Part shown: piece by piece, positions 37,787 through 46,212 of the stretch
How the letters are laid out: every line of letters starts with the position of its first letter
Position numbering within the stretch: the stretch's first letter is position 1
Assembly (NCBI RefSeq): GCF_027923705.1
Contig: NZ_AP026442.1
Location: forward strand, 372,001-436,000
Direction of reading: 5' to 3'
Length of the DNA stretch: 64,000 nt
Source: Cellulomonas sp. NTE-D12
GTDB lineage: Bacteria > Actinomycetota > Actinomycetes > Actinomycetales > Cellulomonadaceae
Made by a program: the position numbers and the translations under genes
The notes under the pieces: model-generated
What the model saw: the letters and a program-made list of their open reading frames with translations, nothing else
Databases searched by the model: none
What the model was told of the DNA's origin: nothing

Positions 37787-39514
37787 GTGGCAGTGGGGGA
37801 AGGTGCGGTGGGGGAGCACGCGGGTCGCGGCCGCGAGGCGGACCGTCCTGGTCGTGGTTCGGAGGCAGACCTCGGCGACCGTGCGGGCGGTGTCCTGCTG
37901 TCGGCGATCCTCGGCATGGCCGGCGATCTCGACGTGGCCAGCCTGCTCGAGCGCTTCGTCGCGGCGAGCGCCGAGCTGACCGGAGCGCGGTACGGCGCGA
38001 TCAACATCGTCGACGACACGGGGACGTCGATCACCTTCGTCCAGACCGGCGTGGACCCGGCGACGGTCGCCGCACTGGGCCACCCGCCGCACGCGTGGGG
38101 CGTGCTCGGGTCGATCCCCGACCAGGGCGTGCTGCGGCTCGACGACCTCACCGACCACCCGCACTTCCGCGGGCTGCCGGCCGCGCACCCGCCGATGGGC
38201 CCCTTCCTCGGCGCCGCGGTCCGGGGGCGGGGCCAGCGGTACGGCACCCTCTACCTGGCGGACAAGCCCGGTGGGTTCGGTCAGCAGGACGAGGGCGTGG
38301 TGCTCACGCTCGCGGCGGCGGCGGCCGTCGCCGTGCAGAACGCCGCGCTGTACCAGCTGCAGGTGCGCCGGCAGCGGTGGGCGCAGGCCGCCGCGCAGAT
38401 CTCGACGATGCTGCTCGAGGGCGCCGACGCGGAGGACGTGCTGCAGGCCGTCGCCGATGCGGCGCGCCAGGTGGACGGTGCCGACGGGACGGTGCTGATC
38501 CTCCCCACCCCGGACGAGGCGCTGATCGTCGAGATCGTGTCCGGTGACGCGGACGACCTGCTCGGCCTGGACGTGTCCGACGAGCCGCTGGTGCGCCAGG
38601 TGTTCGGCGGGCAGGACGGGCACGTCAGCTCGGCGGCCGCGGTGACGCCGGGCTCACCGCTGGGCCGGTACGGACCGATGCTGCTGGCGCCGTTGCGCAC
38701 CGAGGGGCAGGGGGTCGGCGTGCTGGCGGTGCTGCGGCGCCCGGGCGCGCTGCCGTTCGAGCCGGACGACGTCGAGCTCGCCACGTCCTTCGCGCAGCAG
38801 GCAGCGCTCGCCTTCGTGCTGGCCGAGGCGCAGCACCTGCGCGGTCAGGCGGCGCTGCGCGGCGAGCGTGCACGGATCGCGCGGGACCTGCACGACCTGG
38901 CGATCCAGCAGCTGTTCGCCGCCGGGATGCAGGTCGAGGCCGTCTCGAGCAACGCGTCGGAACCCGTGGGCGCCGGCGTCGCCCGTGCCCTGGACGAGGT
39001 CACGGAGCACATCGACGCTGGCATCCGGCAGATCCGGGTGATCGTGCGCGCGCTCGACGACCCGGACGCCAGCGTGCCGCTGGTGGCCCGCATCCGGGCC
39101 GAGGTGGAGATCGCGCGCGGGGCCCTCGGGTTCACCCCGGCGCTGTCGGTGCAGGTGGACGGCGCCGAGCTCGACGTCGAGGACGAGGGGGAGCCTGCCG
39201 GACCGGTCGACGACCTCGTCGCGCCCGGACGGGCCAACAACGTGGTGGCGGTGGTCCGGGAGGGGCTGGCCAACGTGGCGCGGCACGCGCGCTCCCGACG
39301 GGTCGACGTGCGGCTGCGCGTCACCTCCGGACCGGGCGGCTCAGTGGTCGTCGAGGTCGAGGACGACGGGGTCGGCGTACCGGCCGCCCCGGAGCGCTCG
39401 TCGGGCACCAAGAACCTGGCGCTGCGCGCCCAGGAGGCGGGCGGCTCGTTCTCGCTGCTGCGCCCGCCGTCGGGCCGCGGCGCGCTGCTGCGCTGGTCGG
39501 CGCCGCTCGACTGA
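37787..39514 (+). CDS. GAF-domain sensor histidine kinase (DevS/DosT-like)
   Basis: A 575-residue cytoplasmic histidine kinase. Two GAF domains (about 50-195 and 215-355) are followed by a HisKA_3 dimerisation helix with the phosphorylated His369 (ERARIARDLHDLAIQQLF) and an HATPase domain (REGLANVARHA; DDGVGV). This is the architecture of DevS/DosT, redox or hypoxia sensors in mycobacteria; whether the GAF domains hold heme cannot be judged. No response regulator is adjacent, so the partner is encoded elsewhere. I prefer GTG 37787 because TACGGT ends 6 nt before it; GTG 37781 would start inside the promoter spacing. Confidence 0.9.
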   Translation: MAVGEGAVGEHAGRGREADRPGRGSEADLGDRAGGVLLSAILGMAGDLDVASLLERFVAASAELTGARYGAINIVDDTGTSITFVQTGVDPATVAALGHPPHAWGVLGSIPDQGVLRLDDLTDHPHFRGLPAAHPPMGPFLGAAVRGRGQRYGTLYLADKPGGFGQQDEGVVLTLAAAAAVAVQNAALYQLQVRRQRWAQAAAQISTMLLEGADAEDVLQAVADAARQVDGADGTVLILPTPDEALIVEIVSGDADDLLGLDVSDEPLVRQVFGGQDGHVSSAAAVTPGSPLGRYGPMLLAPLRTEGQGVGVLAVLRRPGALPFEPDDVELATSFAQQAALAFVLAEAQHLRGQAALRGERARIARDLHDLAIQQLFAAGMQVEAVSSNASEPVGAGVARALDEVTEHIDAGIRQIRVIVRALDDPDASVPLVARIRAEVEIARGALGFTPALSVQVDGAELDVEDEGEPAGPVDDLVAPGRANNVVAVVREGLANVARHARSRRVDVRLRVTSGPGGSVVVEVEDDGVGVPAAPERSSGTKNLALRAQEAGGSFSLLRPPSGRGALLRWSAPLD

Positions 39515-39554
39515 GCCCGTCCCACGCCGCTGCCGACCCGACCCCGACGCCGCC

Positions 39555-39606
39555 GTCACGCCTGCGGCGAACACGGGACGACCGGGCTGCACCCCGCCGT
39601 TAGCAT
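39555..39606 (+). promoter_or_regulatory. clpC promoter with ClgR-box-like sequence
   Basis: TAGCAT (39601-39606) is a candidate -10 for clpC. About 30 bp upstream, CGCCTGCGGCGAAC (39559-39572) resembles the ClgR box of corynebacteria and streptomycetes (CGC-N6-GCG with a following AAC), the activator of clp genes. Two consensus positions differ, so this is only suggestive. No CtsR repeat is present, as expected for actinobacteria. Confidence 0.4.
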
Positions 39607-39682
39607 CGAACAACGCCGCTTCGTCGGCTCCGTGCAGCCCACGCGCGCGGGTCCCGAAGCTCGCCGCTCGTGAGGAGTGCAC

Positions 39683-42262
39683 ATGTTCGAGAGATTCACC
39701 GACCGAGCCCGTCGCGTGGTCGTCCTCGCCCAGGAAGAGGCGCGGATGCTCAACCACAACTACATCGGCACCGAGCACATCCTCCTGGGCCTGATCCACG
39801 AGGGTGAGGGTGTCGCGGCCAAGGCGCTGGAGTCCCTCGGCATCTCGCTCGAGGCGGTCCGCGCCCAGGTGATCGAGATCATCGGCGAGGGTCAGCAGGC
39901 CCCGTCCGGTCACATCCCGTTCACGCCGCGCGCCAAGAAGGTGCTGGAGCTGTCGCTGCGCGAGGCGCTGCAGCTCGGCCACAACTACATCGGCACCGAG
40001 CACATCCTGCTCGGCCTGATCCGCGAGGGTGAGGGCGTCGCCGCCCAGGTGCTGGGCAAGCTCGGCGCCGACCTGAACCGCGTCCGCCAGCAGGTGATCC
40101 AGCTCGTCTCCGGCTACCAGGGCAAGGAGCCCGTGGCGTCCGGCGGCCCGGCCGAGGGTCAGCCCTCCGGCAGCGCCGTGCTGGACCAGTTCGGCCGCAA
40201 CCTGACCCAGGCCGCCCGCGACGGCAAGCTCGACCCGGTCATCGGGCGCGAGAAGGAGATCGAGCGGGTCATGCAGGTGCTGTCCCGCCGCACCAAGAAC
40301 AACCCGGTGCTCATCGGGGAGCCCGGCGTCGGCAAGACGGCCGTCGTCGAGGGCCTCGCGCAGGACATCGTGCGCGGCGACGTCCCCGAGACGCTCAAGG
40401 ACAAGCAGCTGTACACGCTCGACCTGGGCGCGCTGGTGGCCGGCAGCCGGTACCGCGGCGACTTCGAGGAGCGCCTGAAGAAGGTGCTCAAGGAGATCCG
40501 CACCCGCGGCGACATCATCCTGTTCATCGACGAGATCCACACCCTCGTCGGGGCGGGTGCCGCCGAGGGCGCCATCGACGCCGCCAGCATCCTCAAGCCG
40601 ATGCTGGCCCGCGGCGAGCTGCAGACCATCGGGGCGACCACGCTCGACGAGTACCGCAAGTACGTCGAGAAGGACCCGGCCCTGGAGCGGCGCTTCCAGC
40701 CGATCCAGGTGGCCGAGCCGACGCTGGCGCACACGATCGAGATCCTCAAGGGCCTGCGGGACCGGTACGAGGCGCACCACCGCGTCTCCATCACCGACTC
40801 GGCGCTGGTCGCCGCCGCCACGCTGGCGGACCGGTACGTCAACGACCGGTTCCTGCCGGACAAGGCGATCGACCTGGTCGACGAGGCGGGCGCGCGCCTG
40901 CGCATCCGCCGCATGACGGCCCCGCCGGAGCTGCGCGAGCTGGACGAGGAGATCGCCAAGACGCGCCGCGACAAGGAGTCGGCGATCGACGAGCAGGACT
41001 TCGAGAAGGCCGCGCGCCTGCGCGACACCGAGAAGCAGCTCGGCCTGCGCCGCACCGAGAAGGAGAAGGCGTGGAAGAACGGTGATCTCGACGCCGTCGC
41101 AGAGGTGGACGAGGAGCTGATCGCCGAGGTGCTGGCCAACGCCACGGGCATCCCGGTGTTCAAGCTCACCGAGGAGGAGTCCAGCCGGCTCCTGCGCATG
41201 GAGGAGGAGCTGCACAAGCGCGTCGTCGGGCAGGACCAGGCGATCCACGCGCTGTCGCAGGCGATCCGTCGTACCCGTGCCGGTCTGAAGGACCCGAAGC
41301 GGCCCGGTGGGTCGTTCATCTTCGCCGGCCCCACGGGCGTCGGGAAGACGGAGCTGGCCAAGGCGCTCGCCGAGTTCCTGTTCGGGGACGAGGACGCGCT
41401 GATCCAGCTGGACATGAGCGAGTTCTCCGAGAAGCACACGGTCTCGCGGCTGTTCGGCTCGCCCCCCGGCTACGTCGGGTACGACGAGGGTGGTCAGCTC
41501 ACCGAGAAGGTGCGCCGCCGTCCGTTCTCCGTCGTCCTGTTCGACGAGGTGGAGAAGGCCCACGCGGACATCTTCAACTCGCTGCTGCAGATCCTGGAGG
41601 ACGGTCGTCTGACCGACTCGCAGGGCCGGGTGGTCGACTTCAAGAACACCGTGATCATCATGACCACCAACCTCGGCACGCGGGACATCGCCAAGGGCAT
41701 GATGACCGGCTTCCAGGCCGGCGGGGATCTGTCGACGTCCTACGAGCGGATGAAGACCAAGGTCAACGACGAGCTCAAGACGCACTTCCGTCCGGAGTTC
41801 CTCAACCGCGTCGACGACGTGGTCGTGTTCCCGCAGCTGTCGCAGCCGGAGATCTTCGCGATCGTCGACCTGATGGCAGCCAAGCTGGACGCCCGCCTGC
41901 GCGACAAGGACATGGGCATCGAGCTCACCCCGGCGGCCAAGAAGCTGCTGTCGGAGAAGGGCTACGACCCGGTGCTCGGGGCACGGCCGCTGCGCCGCGC
42001 CATCCAGCGGGACGTCGAAGACGCGCTGTCCGAGAAGATCCTGTTCGGCGAGCTGAAGTCCGGGCAGCTGGTGATCGTGGACGCCGAGGGCGAGGGTCTG
42101 CTCGGGGAGTTCACGTTCCGCGGGGTGCCGATCGGGGACCGGGGCAAGCAGCCGGTGGCCGTGGGCGCCTCGGTGGGGACGCCCAACTCCGGCATCGACG
42201 TGCCGCCGGCCCCGCCGGCGCCGTCGCTCGGCGACGGTGGGACCGGGCTGATGCCGGCCTGA
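39683..42262 (+). CDS. clpC: ATP-dependent Clp protease ATP-binding subunit ClpC
   Basis: ClpC is the Hsp100 unfoldase that feeds proteins to the ClpP1P2 peptidase. Of 859 residues the N-domain has two repeats (EARMLNHNYIGTEHILLGL and its copy near 95), the first AAA+ module has Walker A GEPGVGKT near 212, a UVR-containing middle domain follows (about 420-460), and the second module has GPTGVGKT near 549. The C-terminal tail is Pro/Gly-rich. ATG 39683 is chosen for the GAGGAG site 7 nt upstream. No ctsR, mcsA or mcsB is nearby, which is normal for actinobacteria. Confidence 0.97.
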   Translation: MFERFTDRARRVVVLAQEEARMLNHNYIGTEHILLGLIHEGEGVAAKALESLGISLEAVRAQVIEIIGEGQQAPSGHIPFTPRAKKVLELSLREALQLGHNYIGTEHILLGLIREGEGVAAQVLGKLGADLNRVRQQVIQLVSGYQGKEPVASGGPAEGQPSGSAVLDQFGRNLTQAARDGKLDPVIGREKEIERVMQVLSRRTKNNPVLIGEPGVGKTAVVEGLAQDIVRGDVPETLKDKQLYTLDLGALVAGSRYRGDFEERLKKVLKEIRTRGDIILFIDEIHTLVGAGAAEGAIDAASILKPMLARGELQTIGATTLDEYRKYVEKDPALERRFQPIQVAEPTLAHTIEILKGLRDRYEAHHRVSITDSALVAAATLADRYVNDRFLPDKAIDLVDEAGARLRIRRMTAPPELRELDEEIAKTRRDKESAIDEQDFEKAARLRDTEKQLGLRRTEKEKAWKNGDLDAVAEVDEELIAEVLANATGIPVFKLTEEESSRLLRMEEELHKRVVGQDQAIHALSQAIRRTRAGLKDPKRPGGSFIFAGPTGVGKTELAKALAEFLFGDEDALIQLDMSEFSEKHTVSRLFGSPPGYVGYDEGGQLTEKVRRRPFSVVLFDEVEKAHADIFNSLLQILEDGRLTDSQGRVVDFKNTVIIMTTNLGTRDIAKGMMTGFQAGGDLSTSYERMKTKVNDELKTHFRPEFLNRVDDVVVFPQLSQPEIFAIVDLMAAKLDARLRDKDMGIELTPAAKKLLSEKGYDPVLGARPLRRAIQRDVEDALSEKILFGELKSGQLVIVDAEGEGLLGEFTFRGVPIGDRGKQPVAVGASVGTPNSGIDVPPAPPAPSLGDGGTGLMPA

Positions 42263-42278
42263 CGCACCACAGCGGTCC

Positions 42279-42320
42279 CGAGAGGGCCTCGTCCCGGTTC
42301 GCCGGGGCGGGGCCCTCTCG
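42279..42320 (+). terminator. Hairpin terminator after clpC
   Basis: CGAGAGGGCC (42279-42288) and GGCCCTCTCG (42311-42320) form a perfect 10-bp stem; the 22-nt loop contains further complementary GC stretches that can extend the stem. It starts 17 bp after the clpC stop. The rest of the 225-bp gap to the permease (42321-42487) holds no recognisable feature. Confidence 0.8.
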
Positions 42321-42487
42321 TCGTTCGCGGGCCGCGGGGCGCCGCGCGTGCCTGCGGCGCGCGCCTAGTGAGGTAGGACGATGGTCCCGGAGGGCCCGAC
42401 GGCATCGGCGCAGGTGGCGCGATCGGCCGACCGGATGGTGACCCGGGGTCGTGCCGAGGGGCCCTGACGTGCCAGGATCGCCCGCTC

Positions 42488-44017
42488 GTGGAGCACAGTC
42501 GCGGTCAGTCCGCCCCCAGGAGCATCTTCCGGCGCACCTCTCCGGAGGACGCGCTCGCCGCGACGCACGACCCGCACCGGCAGCTGCGGCGGACGCTGAC
42601 CCCCTGGGACCTGGCCGTGATGGGCGTCGCGGTGGCGGTCGGCGCCGGCATCTTCTCGGTCGGTGCGACGGCGGCGGCGAACTACGCAGGACCGGCCGTC
42701 ATCGTCTCGTTCGTCGTGGCCGCCATCGTCTGCGGCCTGGCGATCATGTGCTACGCCGAGTTCGCGTCCTCGCTGCCCATCGCCGGGTCGGCGTACACGT
42801 TCTCCTACGCGACCATGGGCGAGGGTGTCGCCTGGGTGATCGGGTGGGACCTGATCCTCGAGATGCTGCTGGCCGCCGCCGTCATCGCCAAGTTCTGGGG
42901 CGTGTACGTCGGGGACGCGCTGGGGCTGTTCGGGCTGCACGTACCCATGTCGTTCCACGTCGGCGGTGTGAGCGTCGAGTGGGGTCCGGTGCTGGTGGTC
43001 GGCATCTTCACCACGCTGCTGGCGATCGGCACCCGCCTGTCCACCCGCGTGAACGCGGTGTTCACGGCGCTGAAGGTGGGCATCACGCTGTTCGTCGTCG
43101 TCGCCGGCTTCGCGTACGTCAAGGCGGCCAACTACCACCCGTTCGTGCCGCCGTCGCAGCCGTCCACGGCCGGCACCTCGGCGCTGCACCAGTCGCTGTT
43201 CGGCTGGCTGCTCGGCTGGGCCCCCGCCACGTACGGTGCCGCCGGCATCCTCTCCGGCGCGGCGCTGGTGTTCTTCGCGTTCATCGGCTTCGACGTCGTC
43301 GCGACCACCGCCGAGGAGACCAAGGACCCGCAGCGCACCATGCCGCGCGGCATGCTCGGTGGCCTCGCGGTGGTGACGGTGCTGTACATCCTCGTCAGCG
43401 TCGTGGTGACCGGCATGGTGCCGTACACGGAGCTGGCCAAGTCGGCCAGCCCGTCGCTGACCACGGCCTTCGTGCTGGTCGGTGCGACGTGGGCCGGCAA
43501 GGTCATCTCCGTCGGCATCGTGCTGGGCCTGACGTCGGTGGTGATGGTGCTGCTGCTCGGCCTGACCCGGATCGTGTTCGCGATGAGCCGCGACGGGCTG
43601 CTGCCGCGCGGCCTGTCTCGCACGTCTCCGCGGTTCGGCACGCCGGCGCGGCTGCAGGTGGGCGCCGGGGTGGTGGTCGCGCTGATCGCCGGCCTCTCGC
43701 AGGTGCACCTGCTCGAGGAGATGATCAACATCGGCACGCTGTCCGCGTTCGTGCTGGTCAGCTTCGGGGTGCCGGTGCTGCGCAAGCTGCGTCCCGACCT
43801 GCCGCGCGGGTTCCGGGTGCCGTGGTCGCCGGTGCTGCCGTGGATCTCGGGCGTCGCCTGCCTGTGGCTGATGCTCAACCTGACGACGCTGACGTGGCTG
43901 CGGTTCGCCGTGTGGCTGGCCGTCGGCGCCGTGGTGTACGCGACGTACTCCTACCGGCACAGCCGGCTGGGGCGTGGCGAGGTGGTGCAGGCGCGCGAGG
44001 AGGACTCGCTGCTCTGA
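42488..44017 (+). CDS. APC family amino acid permease (cationic amino acid transporter-like)
   Basis: A 509-residue permease with about twelve membrane helices, in the amino acid-polyamine-organocation superfamily and nearest to the CAT-type group. Typical motifs are GVAVAVGAGIFSVG in the first helix, the GYDVVATTAEETKDPQRTMP-like stretch FIGFDVVATTAEETKDPQR after helix 6, and FAMSRDGLLP. It probably imports an amino acid by proton symport; the substrate is not readable. The start GTG 42488 gives a 40-residue cytoplasmic N-terminus. The gene is monocistronic. Confidence 0.92.
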   Translation: MEHSRGQSAPRSIFRRTSPEDALAATHDPHRQLRRTLTPWDLAVMGVAVAVGAGIFSVGATAAANYAGPAVIVSFVVAAIVCGLAIMCYAEFASSLPIAGSAYTFSYATMGEGVAWVIGWDLILEMLLAAAVIAKFWGVYVGDALGLFGLHVPMSFHVGGVSVEWGPVLVVGIFTTLLAIGTRLSTRVNAVFTALKVGITLFVVVAGFAYVKAANYHPFVPPSQPSTAGTSALHQSLFGWLLGWAPATYGAAGILSGAALVFFAFIGFDVVATTAEETKDPQRTMPRGMLGGLAVVTVLYILVSVVVTGMVPYTELAKSASPSLTTAFVLVGATWAGKVISVGIVLGLTSVVMVLLLGLTRIVFAMSRDGLLPRGLSRTSPRFGTPARLQVGAGVVVALIAGLSQVHLLEEMINIGTLSAFVLVSFGVPVLRKLRPDLPRGFRVPWSPVLPWISGVACLWLMLNLTTLTWLRFAVWLAVGAVVYATYSYRHSRLGRGEVVQAREEDSLL

Positions 44018-44175
44018 CGGCCGGGGCCGGGCTGGCCGCCGTCCACCCGCCGTCGGCCCGCCGTCGCCTCGTCGGCGTCCCCGTCGTACGAGGGTCGTCC
44101 GGGCGGTGAACGTTGGACGAACACTGCGCGCACCCACCCGTCCGGCCGTATGCCGTTCGTCGTGCGGGATGGACC

Positions 44176-45162
44176 ATGCTCCGCGTGCCGAACGACGTGA
44201 ACCTCCTGGTCCGGGCCGCGCGCGCGACGGGCGCGACCCGTCCCGCCGTCATGCGAGACCTGGTCCGACCGCTGACCGTGACCGACGGGACCACCCCGAT
44301 GAACGAGCTCGAGGTGCTGTTCCGGTCCCCGCACCTGCCGTGCATCGGTGTGCAGGACCCCGACGACCCCTCCCGGCTGGGCCTGCTGACGCGGACCCGG
44401 TTCGCCGAGGCGATGACCGGACGGCTCGGGTTCGGCCGGGCGGTGCTGACCCGGCAGCCGGTGGCGCAGGTCGCCGACTGGAACCCGCTGGTGGTGGACG
44501 AGCAGACGGCGGTGGTGGAGACGGCGGTCCGGGCGATCGAACGGCCCGTCGAGTCGCGGTTCGACGAGGTGCTGGTGCGGGCGGACGCCTGGCAGATGGT
44601 CGGTACCGGCGACCTGATCGGCGCCCTGGTCGCGGCGCTGACCGGCCGCTCGCTGCACGACCCGCTGACCGGCCTGCCGTCCCGCGAGCTGGTGCGGCAC
44701 ACGATGCGGGACTGGGCGAAGCTGCTGCGCGGCACGCAGCGCCGTCTGGTGGTGCTGCTGGTGGACGTCGTGGAGTTCGGCGCGATCAACGCGGCGCACG
44801 GCGAGGCCGTCGGCGACCTGGTGCTCCGCGCGATCGCCGAGCGGCTGACCCAGGTGGTGCCGAGCGGTTTCCTGGTGGGCCGCACGGGCGGTGACGAGTT
44901 CATGGTGCTGGGGCTGCTGCCGGCGGCCGTCGAGCAGCGGGCGCCGGCGCAGCGCGAGGAGCTGCGGGTGCAGGTGGCCGCGGGGCTCGCCGGCTCGCCG
45001 GAGGACGGGACGGAGGGGCAGCTGCCGCCGCTGCGCGTGGTCGCCGCGGCGTCGACCCCGGGCTGGGCGGACCTGGACCTGCTGATGCAGGACGCGCAGC
45101 GGGCGATGCGGCTGGCCAAGCGCGGTGCTGAGGGGCTGGCTCGGTCGGCGGGCGCCGCCTGA
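44176..45162 (+). CDS. GGDEF domain protein (putative diguanylate cyclase)
   Basis: A 328-residue soluble protein. The C-terminal 160 residues form a GGDEF domain (DPLTGLPSRELVRH; VDVVEFGAINAAHGEAVGD) with an intact GGDEF motif at 238-242, so c-di-GMP synthesis is plausible. No RxxD inhibitory site is obvious upstream of the motif. The first 150 residues resemble paired CBS-like sensory segments (RPLTVTDGTTPMNELEVLF) that might bind a nucleotide. The start is uncertain: ATG 44176 is used, but the frame is open to a TTG at 44113. Confidence 0.85.
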   Translation: MLRVPNDVNLLVRAARATGATRPAVMRDLVRPLTVTDGTTPMNELEVLFRSPHLPCIGVQDPDDPSRLGLLTRTRFAEAMTGRLGFGRAVLTRQPVAQVADWNPLVVDEQTAVVETAVRAIERPVESRFDEVLVRADAWQMVGTGDLIGALVAALTGRSLHDPLTGLPSRELVRHTMRDWAKLLRGTQRRLVVLLVDVVEFGAINAAHGEAVGDLVLRAIAERLTQVVPSGFLVGRTGGDEFMVLGLLPAAVEQRAPAQREELRVQVAAGLAGSPEDGTEGQLPPLRVVAAASTPGWADLDLLMQDAQRAMRLAKRGAEGLARSAGAA

Positions 45163-45203
45163 CGGGCGTCGGCGGTGGCTGGCGGGCGGCGGCTGACCGC
45201 GCG

Positions 45204-45977
45204 TCAGGACCAGCGGAGGGTCGCCTCCGGCAGCGCCTGGACGAAGTCGCGGGTGTCCGGGTGCACCGGGTCGGCCAGCACGTCGCGCAGGCTGCCGGTC
45301 TGGACCAGCCGCCCCTCGGCCAGCACGTGCACCCGCGTGGTCAGCTGCTCGAGCAGCCGTACGTCGTGCGAGGCGAGCAGAAGCCCGATGCCTGTCGGAC
45401 CGACCAGGGCGAAGATCCGCTCCGCGACGTGGTGACGCATGGCGGGGTCGAGGGCCGTGAGCGGCTCGTCGAGCAGCAGCACGTCCGGCCGGGCGGCGAG
45501 GGCGCTCGCGATCGCCAGGCGCTGACGCTCGCCGCCGGACAGGGTGCCCACCTTGCGCCGGAGCACGTGCGTGGGCAGCTCCACGACGGCCAGGGCGCCC
45601 TCGGCGTCGCCGCCTGTGGACCGGCCGGCGGCGCGCGCCTCGTCGAGCGCCAGGCGGAGCACCCGCTCGGCGGTGTGCTCCGGGTCGGCGTTGGCCAGGC
45701 CGTTCTGGTGCACCGTGCGCAGCCGGGCCCGCAGCGCCTTACGATCCCGTCGCGCCGGCTTCGCCACGCGGCGACCGTCGAACGTCACCGATCCTCGGCT
45801 CGGCACCAGCGCGCCGGCGAGGACCTGCACCAGCGTGGACTTGCCGACGCCGGACAGGCCGAGCAGCCCGAGCGCGTCGCCGGGCGAGACGTCGACGTCC
45901 ACCCCGGCCAGCACCGCGGCACCGCCGTAGCCGGCCCACACGTCCCTCGCCTGCAGCAGGCCTGTCCCGTTGCCCAT
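45204..45977 (-). CDS. Orphan ABC transporter ATP-binding protein (NikE/OppF-like)
   Basis: A 257-residue ABC ATPase resembling the nickel/peptide importer ATPases. Walker A is GLSGVGKS (40-47), the Q-loop is VHQNGLA near 90, the signature LSGGERQRL lies near 145, and Walker B VLLLDEPLTALDP near 170, with the H-loop SHD. No permease or binding protein is next to it, so its partners are unknown or it serves a non-transport role. It is divergent from the dimethylformamidase-like gene across 235 bp, with no clear shared control site. Confidence 0.88.
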   Translation of the reverse strand: MGNGTGLLQARDVWAGYGGAAVLAGVDVDVSPGDALGLLGLSGVGKSTLVQVLAGALVPSRGSVTFDGRRVAKPARRDRKALRARLRTVHQNGLANADPEHTAERVLRLALDEARAAGRSTGGDAEGALAVVELPTHVLRRKVGTLSGGERQRLAIASALAARPDVLLLDEPLTALDPAMRHHVAERIFALVGPTGIGLLLASHDVRLLEQLTTRVHVLAEGRLVQTGSLRDVLADPVHPDTRDFVQALPEATLRWS

Positions 45978-46212
45978 GACCGTCCCTCGTCGCCGTCCGG
46001 ACCGCCCCGGTCCCGGTGGCGTCCAACGACCGACGCCCCACGAAGGATCCCACCGCGGCCTGAGCGGCTCGTCACACCGCCCGGCTGGTGCGGCACGGCG
46101 GACGTGCCGCGGCTCGGTCGGGCGACGGGTGCATCGACGCGATGACCCCGACGGGAGCGGGCGGCGCTCCGGTCGGGAGGCGCCTCGTGCGACCGGCGGT
46201 GACACTGACCAG

